Source: Notolepis coatsorum (Eukaryota > Chordata > Actinopteri > Aulopiformes > Paralepididae). From it: 64,000 bases of DNA. The stretch lies in assembly GCA_963971535.1 (NCBI GenBank), contig OZ020599.1, positions 93,259,765 to 93,323,764 on the forward strand, read 5' to 3'. Positions 41,806-53,101 of the stretch are shown here, piece after piece. Position 1 is the first letter of the stretch, and each line of letters starts with the position of its first letter. The notes under the pieces were generated by a model. It saw nothing but the letters and a program-made list of their open reading frames with translations, was not told the origin of the DNA and made no database searches. The position numbers and the translations under genes were made by a program.

Positions 41806-42505
41806 TTTAGTTCTCACTTAGTTATTAGTTTGGACATTTCATCTCCCACTCTGTTTTGTTCTCTCGTGGATATTATTTTGGACATTTCATCTCCCACTGT
41901 GTGTTTGTTCACACGAAGATAGTATTTACTTTGTTACTTTGTTATTTGGACTGTTCTGCATCTGCTCTGTTTGTTCCCTTTGTATATTAACCCTCTCCTC
42001 TGTTCTGCAGAGCGGCCCAGATGTTTTCCCACCAGTCCCCAGTTCCTCCCTGTTCCCCAGCCCGCCTCCGCGGGCCTCAGTCCCCTCTGTCCCTAGTTCT
42101 CCCCTTCTAGTTCCACCTAGTTCCTGGTCCCAAGTTCTCCCCTTCTAGTTCCACCTAGTTCCTTGTCCCTAGTTCTCCTAGTCCCCAGTTCTCCTGTTCC
42201 CTAGCTCTCCTTGTCCCGACATCTCCTAGTCTCTAGTTCCTCTGTTTCTTTAAGCCTTCCCCTAGCGTTCCTTTAATGTTCCCCTAGCGTTCCTTTAACC
42301 TTCCCTTGGTGTTCCCCTTTTCCTGCCCGCCTCTTAAAGGCACCTTTCCTTCCCCTCATATTATATTCCTGTATTAGTGATTCTCCCTTAAAGGGACAGT
42401 GCCCTTTTCCCTGTTTTTCCCTGTTGTTCAATAAATATCTGTTTCTTGGCAAACCATCATACCTGTCTTGTGTTGTGCGATTGGGGTCGGTTACAAACCA
42501 TAACA

Positions 42506-43604
42506 GTACGACCCCACCAAATCGACGACCCCAGCCAGCACAGACGGTGTATGTTGAGTTTGCCTTTTTTTTTCTTGTTCCCTCTAGCTCCCCTGTTAGC
42601 CCTGTTAGCTCCCCTGTTAGCTTGTTAGTCTCCCCTCTAGCTCCCCTGTTAGCCCTGTTAGCTTCCCTGTTAGCCCAGTTTAGCTTCCTTGTTAGTCCTG
42701 TTTAGCTCCCTTGTTAGCCTGTTACCCCCCTGTAGCTAGCCATGCCCTGGCGGCTAACCCAGTCCCTCAGCAGAGCCCCTGTCTGCTAGCTTTGCCCCGG
42801 CTGCTAGCACAGCCTCTATGTTTATGCAGCCCTTGCTGCTGGCATGGGCCCTGTAGCTAGCCATGCCCTGGCAGCTAACCCAGTTTCCCTCTGCATGGCC
42901 CCGGTCTGCTAGCTTGGCCCCGGCTGTTAGCACAGCCTCTATGTTAATGCAGCCTTGCAGCTGGCATAGGCCCTGTAGCTAGCCAGGCCCAAGCAGCTAA
43001 CCCGGTCCCTCTGCATGGCCTCCACTTTTTTGTGTAGTTTTTCCCACTGCTAGGACTGCCCTTTCAGCTAGCAAGGTCAGTTTATCTCACACAGCTAGGA
43101 CTGTCCTTCCAGCTAGCTTGTGCTCTCATGCTGGTCCAGCCCTGTCTGCCAGCCTAGCTCCGGCAGCTAGCGCAGCCTCTATGTTGATGTAGCAGTACAG
43201 CTAGCATAGGCCCTGTAGCTATCAGTGCCCTGGCAGCTACCCTTTCCCTCTGCTAGCCTGGCTCCGGCAGCTTGCGCAGCCTCTATGTTGATGTAGCAGT
43301 ACAGCTAGCATAGGCCCTGTAGCTATCAGTGCCCTGGCAGCTAACCTTCCCTCTGCTAGCCCCTTCCCGGTGCTTCCATGGTTACCCCTTAGCTACCCTG
43401 CTTGCCCCTCAGTTCCTCTAGACCAGTTCCCCCAGTTGCCCCTCTGCTACCCTAGTTACCCCTCGGCGACCCTGTTTCTTTTGCTAGCCCCACTCTTGTG
43501 GTGGCTTCCCCTGCTGGCTTGGCCAGTACCTCTTGTTTTGCCCCCTGCCACTCTGTCTGTATTTGTTTTGGGTCGCCAGGTGGCTCCCGTTGAGGGGGGG
43601 GTAC
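42506..43604 (+). mobile_element. Internal region of the non-coding LTR element
   Basis: It starts with the predicted primer-binding site (ACGACCCCAC, 42508-42517) and ends with a polypurine tract TTGAGGGGGGGGTA at 43590-43603. Between lie loosely repeated GCTAGC/CCCTGTTAGC words and a duplicated CTATGTTGATGTAGCAGTAC block. No gag or pol motif is present in any frame. Confidence 0.85.
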
Positions 43605-46273
43605 TGTGAGGTTTTGTCCGCTGCTCACCAACTTTCTCTGTTTTCTTTAAGCCTACTGTTAGAAATTCCCTTCTCACTCACTCTCTCTAGCCCCCACCCT
43701 CTCGTTCTTTACTCTCGTTTACTCTCAGTGGCCACACCTGGACTATTATCAATTACCTCTCGCACCTGTGGTGGCAGGCTAATTAGTTCCCCTGTGGGCT
43801 TTAAATACCAGGGCTCTTCCCCTCGTTTCGGCGTGGGGTCGTGTTGTATTCATGCTGAGTCATATTCTCTAACATCTAGACTCTTTCGGGAGATCCTCTG
43901 TCTGCCTATGCTGTTTTATCTCCGGCGTGAGACGAGGTGCAAGCTTTGGCCACCTGTCGCCGTTTGCCTGGAGGGAGACATTGTACTGCGCTCTCTAATC
44001 CTCTACGGGAGGTATTCCAGTGTTCCACTCCAGACCAGCGCGCCAGATGCGCTCAAGCCTTCGTCTGCTGTCGCCGTAGCCTGTGGAGGAGACTGTTCTG
44101 CGCTCCCTGTAACTTCCACGGGAGGCACCCCAGCGTTCCACTGCAGACCCCAGCGCAGCTGTTCGTCCTGACGCACATCCAGACCAGCGCGCCAGATGCG
44201 CTCAAGCCTTCGTTTGCTGTCGCCGTAGCCTGTGGAGGAGACTGTTCTGCGCTCCCTGTAACTTCCACGGGAGGCACCCCAGCGTTCCACTGCAGACCCC
44301 AGCGCAGCTGTTCGTCCTGACGCACATCTAGACCAACGCGCATCTTCCGGACCCTCGGGCTTGGCACGCTCTCCAGTCACCAGCGCGCAACGCGCATCTG
44401 CAAGGGCTTGGCACGCTCTCCAGTCACCAGCGCGCAACGCGCATCTTCAAGGGCTTGGCTCGCTCTCCAGTCTCCAGCGCGCAACGCGCATCTTCAAGGG
44501 CTTGGCACGCTCTCCAGTCTCCAGCGCGCAACGCGCATCTTCCAAGGATCCTCGTGCTTGGCACACTCCTCCTCGCAGACGCACCCCGAGGCGTCTCTCG
44601 GTTCCGACGCGCACACCAAGGTGTGGCGCGCACTCTGTTCCTCGGCTCCGACAGCGGCTACCCGGTGGACGACACCCTCGCCACCGCCACTGTTCCGACG
44701 CGCACACCAAGGTGTGGCGCGCACTCTGTTCCTCGGCTCCGACAGCGGCTACCCGGTGGACGACACCCTCGCCACCGCCACTGTTCCGACGCGCACACCA
44801 AGGTGTGGCGCGCACTCTGTTCCTCGGCTCCGACAGCGGCTACCCGGTGGACGACACCCTCGCCACCGCCACTGTTCCAGCACTCTGTTCCTCGGCTCCG
44901 ACAGCGGCTACCCGGTGGACGACACCCTCGCCACCGCCACTGTCCCAGCACTCTGTTCCTCGGCTCCGACAGCGGCTACCCGGTGGACGACACCCTCGCC
45001 ACCGCCACTGTTCCAGCACTCTGTTCCTCGGCTCCGACAGTCGGCTACCCGGTGGACGACACCCTCGCCACCGCCACTGTTCCAGCACTCTGTCCCTCGG
45101 CTCGGACAGCCAGCCACCCGGTGGCGTTGCCCTCGCCCCGCTGCTGTCCCTGTACCATTACGCTTCGCCTGGGTGAGTTTTGATTGTGATGTCACTCACC
45201 CAGCGTAGTGCCCTTGCCCCCGTTCCCGCTGCTGTCCCTGTACCTTTACGCATACGCCTGGGTGAGTTTTGATTGTGATGTCACTCACTCAGCGTAATGC
45301 CTCTTGCCCCCGTTCCCGCTGCTGTCCCTGTACCTTTACGCATACGCCTGGGTGAGTTTTGATTGTGATGTCACTCACTCAGCGTAATGCCTCTTGCCCC
45401 CGTTCCCGCTGCTGTCCCTGTACCTTTACGCATACGCCTGGGTGAGTTTTGATTGTGATGTCACTCACTCAGCGTAATGCCCCTTGCCCTCGTCCCGCTG
45501 CTGTTCCTGAACCATTACGCATACGCCTGGGTGAGTTTTGATTGTGATGTCACTCACCCAGCGTATTGCCTCCTTTAGTTCTCACTTAGTTATTAGTTTG
45601 GACATTTCATCTCCCACTCTGTTTTGTTCTCTCGTGGATATTATTTTGGACATTTCATCTCCCACTGTGTGTTTGTTCACACGAAGATAGTATTTACTTT
45701 GTTACTTTGTTATTTGGACTGTTCTGCATCTGCTCTGTTTGTTCCCTTTGTATATTAACCCTCTCCTCTGTTCTGCAGAGCGGCCCAGATGTTTTCCCAC
45801 CAGTCCCCAGTTCCTCCCTGTTCCCCAGCCCGCCTCCGCGGGCCTCAGTCCCCTCTGTCCCTAGTTCTCCCCTTCTAGTTCCACCTAGTTCCTGGTCCCA
45901 AGTTCTCCCCTTCTAGTTCCACCTAGTTCCTTGTCCCTAGTTCTCCTAGTCCCCAGTTCTCCTGTTCCCTAGCTCTCCTTGTCCCGACATCTCCTAGTCT
46001 CTAGTTCCTCTGTTTCTTTAAGCCTTCCCCTAGCGTTCCTTTAATGTTCCCCTAGCGTTCCTTTAACCTTCCCTTGGTGTTCCCCTTTTCCTGCCCGCCT
46101 CTTAAAGGCACCTTTCCTTCCCCTCATATTATATTCCTGTATTAGTGATTCTCCCTTAAAGGGACAGTGCCCTTTTCCCTGTTTTTCCCTGTTGTTCAAT
46201 AAATATCTGTTTCTTGGCAAACCATCATACCTGTCTTGTGTTGTGCGATTGGGGTCGGTTACAAACCATAACA
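43605..46273 (+). repeat. Right LTR of non-coding element, 2669 bp
   Basis: Same length and, by eye, the same sequence as 39837-42505, including both tandem arrays, the TATA-like box and AATAAA (46198-46203). It ends CATAACA before the CTACT duplication. Confidence 0.95.
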
Positions 46274-46739
46274 CTACTGAGCACTTGGATTATAAGGACC
46301 GGATCCGTATGAGAACCCCTTTTCTTCAAGTGAACAGACTGAGTATCCGAACCTTCTTCCTTCCTCCAGAGCTTACCACTCTGGGAGGATATCCCCTGTC
46401 TCCAGCGGTACCCTCGTTTGCCCCCCTATATTGCCATCCCACGCCAGGCGGCGTTTGGTCTAGTATACCCAGCTTAGGAATTATTCATTCCAACTGACTT
46501 TGCTACTCACTGACTTTATCATATTCTTCGCCATAAAAGCGCGACTAAGTAATTCCCATTTTGTATATTGCTGCATAATAATAAATACTATAAATGATAT
46601 TTCCTTGTCACCGTGCCGTCTATTCTGAGTGTCTGCCATATAATAACTGTACTGTCTGGCAAGTAATAATAATAATTAGCAGTGGTTTAATCTATCACAA
46701 TCTTTAATACAGTCAGGGTTTTGTAACCCCTCAGTTACA
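46274..46739 (+). repeat. 5' LTR of BEL/Pao element 2, second part
   Basis: It resumes after the nested element and ends CAGTTACA. The two parts together are 1263 bp against 1266 bp for the 3' LTR, with about six substitutions and one small indel by eye. It is followed by TTGGTCCTTCGAGCCGGAG (46741-46759), in the primer-binding position; I did not assign a tRNA. Confidence 0.93.
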
Positions 46740-46792
46740 ATTGGTCCTTCGAGCCGGAGGGTATCAGTAATCTTAATCATATTAATAGTGAT

Positions 46793-47774
46793 ATGGCCAG
46801 CGGCGGACACTCTCCAAACGGCTCTCCCAAACTAGAGCGCCCTAAGCGCCAACGTCAGCCCCCTCCACACTTGGAGGACTACGCTGTCGTTCTACCTCCT
46901 AGCTTATCTAAAAAGACGTTAAGCACGGATAAAACTACTAGTTTAAGCATGCCCAATCCTATCGACTTGTCGGCCCCACTAGTAGAGACCCCAGTGAGTT
47001 CAAACGAAACTGACTTAGCTCACGGGGGGGGGACAAGCGGGACATGACGTGACTATACCCAAAGACCACAGCGCCACCGAGATGGACCTCGGAGCGCCAA
47101 ATGATAAAGACAGCGCCACCGGGATGGACCCCGGAGCGCCAAAGGATAAAGACAGCGCCACCGAGATGGACCTCGGAACGCAAGAGACCAAAGAGCGCGC
47201 ACCCGAGATAGACCTCGGCGCGCACCAAAGAGAAGAGTACCGCGTCTCAGAGATGGACCTCGGGGCGCGGGAGAAAATAAGAAGCAGCGCTCTAGAGATG
47301 GACCTCGGAGCGCGTAAAGAGAACAGGTCACCACCAAGTCCTGTCAACGCCAGATCACCCTCATCAGCGCCATCCCCCAGCGAGGCTGACCAGAGACTAG
47401 CGCAAGCCCTGATCGCCACGCTGACAGCTTCAACTGAAAGAGACCGTATCCAGGGTGAGCGCGACCGTCTCCAAGCGCAACAACAGAGTGAGCGCGAACA
47501 TTCTGCAGTGGAAAGAGAACGTCTCCAAGCGCAACAACAGAACGAGCGCGAACGCATCAGACTGGAAGAGAGGCGCCTCCAGGCTGAAGAAAACATCCAA
47601 CGAGACCGCGCCAATGCACAGCACGAGGCCGCCAATGCACAGCGCGAAGCGGAGCGGGACCGCCTGCAGGCGCAGATGATGGAGCAATTACTCCAGAGGG
47701 CGACCCCCCACTCCTCCACCCGGAGCTCTCGGAGATCATCACTACACGGGTCGAGGGCACCTTCCCCTCTCTGA
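46793..47774 (+). pseudogene. BEL/Pao element 2 gag N-terminal region, frameshifted
   Basis: 46793-47047 starts MASGGHSPNGSPKLERPKRQ and runs into a 9-G run at 47024-47032. Beyond this the frame continues one base off as 47049-47774: repeats of TEMDLGAP type, then a long glutamate/arginine/glutamine-rich coiled coil (RLQAQQQ, REAERDRLQ). It stops at 47774. The G-run shift could be a real mutation or a sequencing or assembly slip. Confidence 0.75.
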
Positions 47775-47969
47775 ACAGTCTATACGGGACCCGACCAACG
47801 GGAATATCCCGCCTACGTCGCCGAGAAACTAACTACGAGACTTCAAGGCCTAACGGAGGATGAGGGAGGACATCAAGCCCACCAGCACAAACCTATTTCG
47901 GACCAGGAGGCACAGTACAGCCCCGACCTCAGCCCCGAGCCGCTGCGTTACGAACCCCCGACCCAACCC

Positions 47970-49649
47970 ATGGGTGAGTTTAATACACAGTCAGCACCGA
48001 GGAGCAGTACCTGGGGGCCCGGCCTCTGGTTCCCACCCAGCACTAACCCACGACCACCTGTACGGGGAGACTCGCCCAGGAGGCCTCTCCCCCTACGCGC
48101 ATCGGTGTCCCAGCCATCCATGGCATCTTACCTTGGGACACCCACATTCCCAGACTTTACGCGTGAGGACAGAGCACAGTATACTGAACTACGCATGTGT
48201 TTAGAGACTATTATGTCCGAGGTACATGACGAGTCCTATAAATATGCCATCCTCCTCAAGCACCTTAAAGTACCCAGAGCGCATAACATAGCGCTGGCAT
48301 ATTCGAACTCAAGAACCCCCTATTCTGATGCTCTGGTGGCCCTCGACGCGCGCTATGGACGCATATGGGATTACGTAATTCAAGAAATACGGGATATCGA
48401 CCGCCTCCCCCCAGCCAAAGACAATAGAGCACTAGATGACCTCTCTATCAAGGTGCAATCCCTTGTGGGGATGCTCGGGTCACAGAAGGAGAAGGGGAGA
48501 TATGAACTATATGCCAATTCCAACGTGGAGCGGATACTGGAGAAGCTCCCTCCAGCCCGTCAAGAGCGTTTTCGGCGGCAGAGAGACCACCGTGACCCCC
48601 ACGGCCCAGAACCATCCCTCCTAGACCTGGCTGACTTCCTAGCCAGGGAGGTCAGCAGTCTACGACTAGACACGTTCGCGTGGGGTGGCTCTAACCCTAA
48701 AGATGGACCGAGGAGGTTCAATGACAACCGTTGGTCCGTGACCGTGATGCACCAGGCCGAGTCAGTGCCGCGGCACAAGAGCCATAACACCCCCCCCGCG
48801 AAGGGAAAATGGAAGATTGCCTGCCAGTATTGTGAACACGAACATTGGCTGTCTCAATGCAACACCTTTAAGAAGTTGACCGCTGACGAAGTGAGTCAGT
48901 GGATCAAAGCGAACCGCCGCTGCTTCCGCTGCGCGCGCAGCCACATGGCAGCCGAGTGCCGCCTGAAGAAAAGATGCAGCAAGTGCGACGGCGCCCACCT
49001 GGATGTCCTACACGATAGCAACAAGCGGAGACCCGTACCACAAAGCAGCTCGAGAGCAGATGTCCTATATATAGACCCTGCGAAGAGCGGTAGCTCCCGA
49101 GTGCTCCTGAAGGTGGTCCGAGTGCTCCTAAGCTACGAGGACAAGGTCCTGGACACTTCCGCCGTCCTCGACGATGGGTCAGAAAAGACTCTCCTCCTCG
49201 CTTCCGCCGCAGCCCAGTTGGGCCTGCGGGGTACCGAAGAAACAATGACAATCCGTACTATTCGGCGAGATCTAAAGACCATAAAGGGCGAAAACGTCTC
49301 ATTCACAATAGCAGCGGTCGAGCAGCCCGAGAAGCGGTACAGCATCACTAATGCATTTACAAGCCATGACATAGGTCTGTCACGCTATAACTACCCCATC
49401 CCACAGCTGATGGAGAAGTACGCGCACCTATGCCGACTGCCTATACCGCTCATCGACGGCGCCACACCGACCCTGCTCATAGGCTCCGACCACGCAGACC
49501 TCATCGTCCCAACGGACGCGGTCCACATCGGACCCAGAGGCTGCCCAGCCGCGGTCAAGACCCGCCTGGGCTGGACGCTCCAAGGCCCCCTCCGGGTCTT
49601 CCAACCGACCAACGTCCACACGCTGCCTCTACACGAGGGTAAGCGATAA
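47970..49649 (+). pseudogene. BEL/Pao element 2 gag (C-terminal) and protease
   Basis: An open frame of 559 codons. Residues about 60-200 hold the BEL/Pao gag domain (LGTPTFPDFTREDRAQYTEL and on). Around 283-345 are three zinc knuckles (CQYCEHEHWLSQC, CFRCARSHMAAEC, CSKCDGAHLDVLH). Near 397 is the aspartic-protease motif AVLDDGSEKTLL. It is separated from the upstream gag frame by a stop at 47772 and ends at 49649, one frame away from the RT. Called a pseudogene because the polyprotein is split, though the domains themselves look intact. Confidence 0.85.
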
Positions 49650-49662
49650 CGACACCACCCTC

Positions 49663-51381
49663 TTGCAGCACGTCGAGAGACTATGGACATTAGACTCGAT
49701 GCCCTTCAAGAACGAACGGAAACTAGTTCGCTCCAAGGAAGACAAGTACGCCATAGCTCTCCTCGAGCAGAAGACAAAGAGGGTCGAGGTCGATGGAGTG
49801 ATGAGATACGCAACTCCACTCTTGAGGCGGGAGGGGATGCCCACCCTCCACGCATCAAAAGAAGCGACACAACGCTATCTACAGAACACCGAGCGGCATC
49901 TCGCTAAAGACCCCCCTCAAGCAACGATATACCGCGCTGAGATCGACAAACTGATCACGGCTGGACATATAAAGAAAATCGACGACCAAGAGGCAGACCA
50001 GACGACTGAATCCTGGTACGTGCCCCATCACAAGGTCCACCACAACGGCAAGAACCGCATTGTATTTAACTGCAGTTATCAGATCGGACTACAGAACCTG
50101 AATAACTTGCTCCTGCCCGGCCCGACACTCGGCCCCTCCCTCCTCGGCGTACTACTACGTTTCCGCCAAGACAAAGTAGCCATCAGCGGCGACATCAAAG
50201 GGATGTTCCTACAAGTGCGACTGATGGAGGAAGACAAGCCCCTGCTGCGGTTCCTGTGGAGAGAGAGGATCGACGATGAACAACCCTCCATCTATCAATG
50301 GGAGGTCCTCCCCTTCGGCACCACATGCAGTCCATGCTGCGCCACGTTTGCACTACAAAAGCACGTGGCCGAAGACCCTGGAGCCGACGAGGAGGTCAGA
50401 CACAGCGTGGAGAGGAGTTTCTACGTGGACAACTGCCTACAGAGCGTATCGACGCCAGAAGAAGCGGAAAGCATCCTGCTTAAGCTCCGAGCCTCCCTGG
50501 TCAAAGGCGGCTTCGACCTTAGGCAATGGGCCAGCAGTGACCCTCACGTACTCCGCAGCCTCCCCCCAGAGACAAAGGCAGCAAGTAGCGAGACCTGGAT
50601 GGCGACCACCCCAGGTGAAGCACAGGAAATGACATTGGGCCTCGTCTGGCGTTTCAAAACAGACTCGCTCCATTACAAGCACACACCCCTGACCAAGGAG
50701 CAGGGAAGGTCGACCCCTCTACCGACCACTCGACGGAGTGTATACAGAACACTCGCAAGCCAATACGACCCGCTGGGGTGTATCCTATCTTACACCACTC
50801 GGGCGAAGATGCTGGTGCGAGAACTGTGGGACAAGGAGCAGGGCTGGGACGACCCCATACCCGAGCACCTGGCTTCCCCCTGGAGAGAGTGGGAGGGAGA
50901 ACTCGACTCGCTGCAAGATGTGAACATTCGACGGAGCTACTTCCCACCCACAGTGCGGCTGGAGACGTGTCAGATAGACCTGCACGTCTTCAGTGACGCC
51001 TCAGAAGTGGCTTACGGATCGGTGGCTTACTTGAGAGCCCGAGAGGAGGGAGGAGAAGTACATACAGCCTTCGTCCTGGCTCGGTCAAGGATAGCTCCCC
51101 GCAAGCAGCAATCTATCCCTCGTCTAGAGCTCTGCGCAGCTCTGGTAGGCGCGCAACTCGCCACGCGGATACAAAGCGAACTCACCATAACGGTGCGAAA
51201 GACAATCCTGTGGTCAGACTCCATGACTGTGCTCACTTGGATCCAGTCCGATTCTTGTCGATACAAAGTTTTCGTCGGAGTCCGAGTCACAGAGATTCAA
51301 GACTTGGTAGGATCAGCGTGCTGGAGATACGTTGACACTAAGCAGACCCAGCAGATGTCATCACACGGGGGATGTCCTTAG
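49663..51381 (+). pseudogene. BEL/Pao element 2 reverse transcriptase and RNase H
   Basis: An open frame of about 572 codons with no ATG start, expected in a polyprotein. Palm motif A SGDIKGMFLQVRL is near residue 173. The catalytic box reads FYVDNCLQS near 252: Asn replaces the second Asp of the usual YVDD, which may impair activity. RNase H is near 439 (LHVFSDASEVAYGSVAYL) with LWSDSMTVLTWI further on. It ends at 51381, where a likely single-base loss near 51345 shifts the reading frame just before the integrase. Confidence 0.87.
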
Positions 51382-53015
51382 ACGACCTCACACATCTTAA
51401 CCCTTACAGTGACGGTCCTGAGTTCCTCAAGCTCCCGGAGGAGAAGTGGCCTACCCCCACACCACGGGAGGCGAGTCAAGAGGAGGCAGAGATCAAGAAG
51501 TCTATGTTCTGCGGGCTGACGCACGCCCCGGCTCCAACGGACCCGAACCTAGACGACTGCTTAACCCTTGAGAGTGCTCAGAAAAGGACATGGCACCACC
51601 CTGAGGTCCCCCCCACCACAGACCTTGACGCATCGAACTACAAAGAGGCCGAACTCCTTCTGCTAAGGAGAGCCCAAAGAGACTCATTCCCAGAAGAACT
51701 AGACTGCCTGAAAGGGGACAAGCCAGTCCCCTCAGACCGCCGACTTCTCACTTTGGCCCCAGAGCTCGACGCCCAGCACCTCATCAGGGTGGGTGGTCGT
51801 TTGAGACAGGCCCCGGACGTGACTGACGATGCTAAGCATCCTATCGTCCTCAACAGCCGACACAAGATAACCGAGCTGATCATACAGAAGTACGACGAGG
51901 TGGTGCACCACGCGGGGGCAGAGAGAGTCTTCGCTGAGATCCGACGACGCTTCTGGATACTCCAAGGGAGAGAAGCAGTACGTCGCTTCCAACGGACTTG
52001 CCTAACCTGTCGCAAGTGGCGAGCACAGCCCAGTATACCGATGATGGCCGACCTGCCTCCCTGCCGCCTCCGACTCGGCGAGAGGGCCTTCCACTCCACG
52101 GGCGTGGACTGCTTCGGCCCATTCAACGTCAAGAAAGGAAGAGGGACAGAGAAGAGGTGGGGCATTGTGTACAAGTGTATGACCACCCGAGCTGTTCATA
52201 TAGAAATCCTCCAGACCATGAGTACGGACTCATTCCTCATGTCCTTCCGGAGATTTCAAGCCCGGAGAGGAACCCCGTCTGTGTTGTTGTCCGACCAAGG
52301 GACAAACTTCAAAGGAGGAGACAGAGAATTGAGAGAGAGCTTCCTGGCTATGGGTGAAGGACTTAAGACCCGCCTCGCTCCCGCTCAGATCACATTCCAG
52401 TTCAACCCCCCGAATGCCCCTCATTTCGGGGGAACCTGGGAAAGAGAAGTCCGTTCTATAAAGACTGCTATGTACACCGTGCTTGGGGCCCAGACCGTGG
52501 TGGAGGAAGTCCTGATGACAGTCCTCACGGAGATCGAGGGCGTCTTGAACTCTAAGCCCCTCGGTTACGTCTCAAGTGATGTAGCAGACGTCGACCCAGT
52601 CACCCCAAACTATCTCTTGATGGGGCGGCTGGACCCAGCCCTTCCACAGGCGGTGTACAGACATGATGAGATGAACGGCCGGAGAATGTGGAGATACAGC
52701 CAAGTATTGGCCGACCAGTTTTGGACCCGTTTCCTCCTCCATTATCTACCATCCCTCCAAGCCCGTCAGAAGTGGGTAAAGGACAGGGACAACCTGAAGG
52801 TGGACACAGTCGTCATGATAATAGACCAGTCACTACCCCGAGCTACGTGGCCGGCCGGCCGCGTGAGCAGAGTGATTACTGGTGCCGATGGGAAGGTCAG
52901 AGCGGCAGAAGTCATAGTCCAAGGGCGGACTTACACCCGACCTGTGGCGAAGCTGATAGAGTTGCCGGAGCTCCCTGACTCCCCTGATGACGACCATGAC
53001 CCACTGACTTTGTAG
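51372..53015 (+). pseudogene. BEL/Pao element 2 integrase
   Basis: An open frame of 547 codons. It has an H2C2 zinc domain (YDEVVHHAGAERVFAEIRRR, CLTC). The catalytic triad regions are GVDCFGPFN near residue 245, LSDQGTNFKG near 306 and GGTWEREV near 356. The C-terminal domain typical of BEL/Pao follows (VTPNYLLMGRLDP, FWTRFLLHYLPSLQ) and it ends at 53015. The integrase itself looks complete. It overlaps the RT frame by 10 bases in a different frame. Confidence 0.88.
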
Positions 53016-53101
53016 ATTGCCCTACTCCTCACAACAAGTATGGAGCAGTCCATTAATCTGTCTCCCTTTACTAATTAGGTGCGGACTAATTAGGAGGCGG
53101 C

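Larger units (their letters stand above)
39837..42505 (+). repeat. Left LTR of non-coding element, 2669 bp
   Basis: TTTAAATA at 40032-40039 looks like a TATA box. A likely transcript start near 40062-40066 begins GTGGGGTCGT (40065-40074). AATAAA is at 42430-42435. On this reading U3 is about 228 bp, R about 2.4 kb and U5 only about 50 bases. R contains two tandem arrays (40834-41340 and 41380-41805). Long GC-rich open frames come from the arrays and are not genes. Confidence 0.85.
39837..46273 (+). mobile_element. 6.4-kb non-coding LTR element (LARD-like), nested
   Basis: Two 2669-bp LTRs (39837-42505 and 43605-46273), each TG...CA, flank a 1099-bp internal region. A 5-bp target duplication CTACT surrounds the element. 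Neither strand has a gag, protease, RT or integrase motif, so it must be mobilised by proteins from another element. The two LTRs sit at a constant 3768-base offset with no difference seen by eye, which implies a very recent insertion. The ACGACCCCAC primer site after the LTR suggests the self-priming Tf1/sushi type of Ty3-like elements. The large-LTR, no-coding form is the LARD type known mainly from plants. Confidence 0.9.

Noticed and set aside
39837-46273. Assembly duplication as the reason for identical 2669-bp LTRs
   Set aside because: The element has TG/CA ends, a perfect 5-bp target duplication and a polypurine tract at the right place, and the empty site is seen in the other BEL/Pao LTR; true insertion is more likely, although exact identity should be confirmed with long reads.
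47015-47719. 234-codon - strand frame
   Set aside because: Antisense shadow of the repetitive BEL/Pao gag region.
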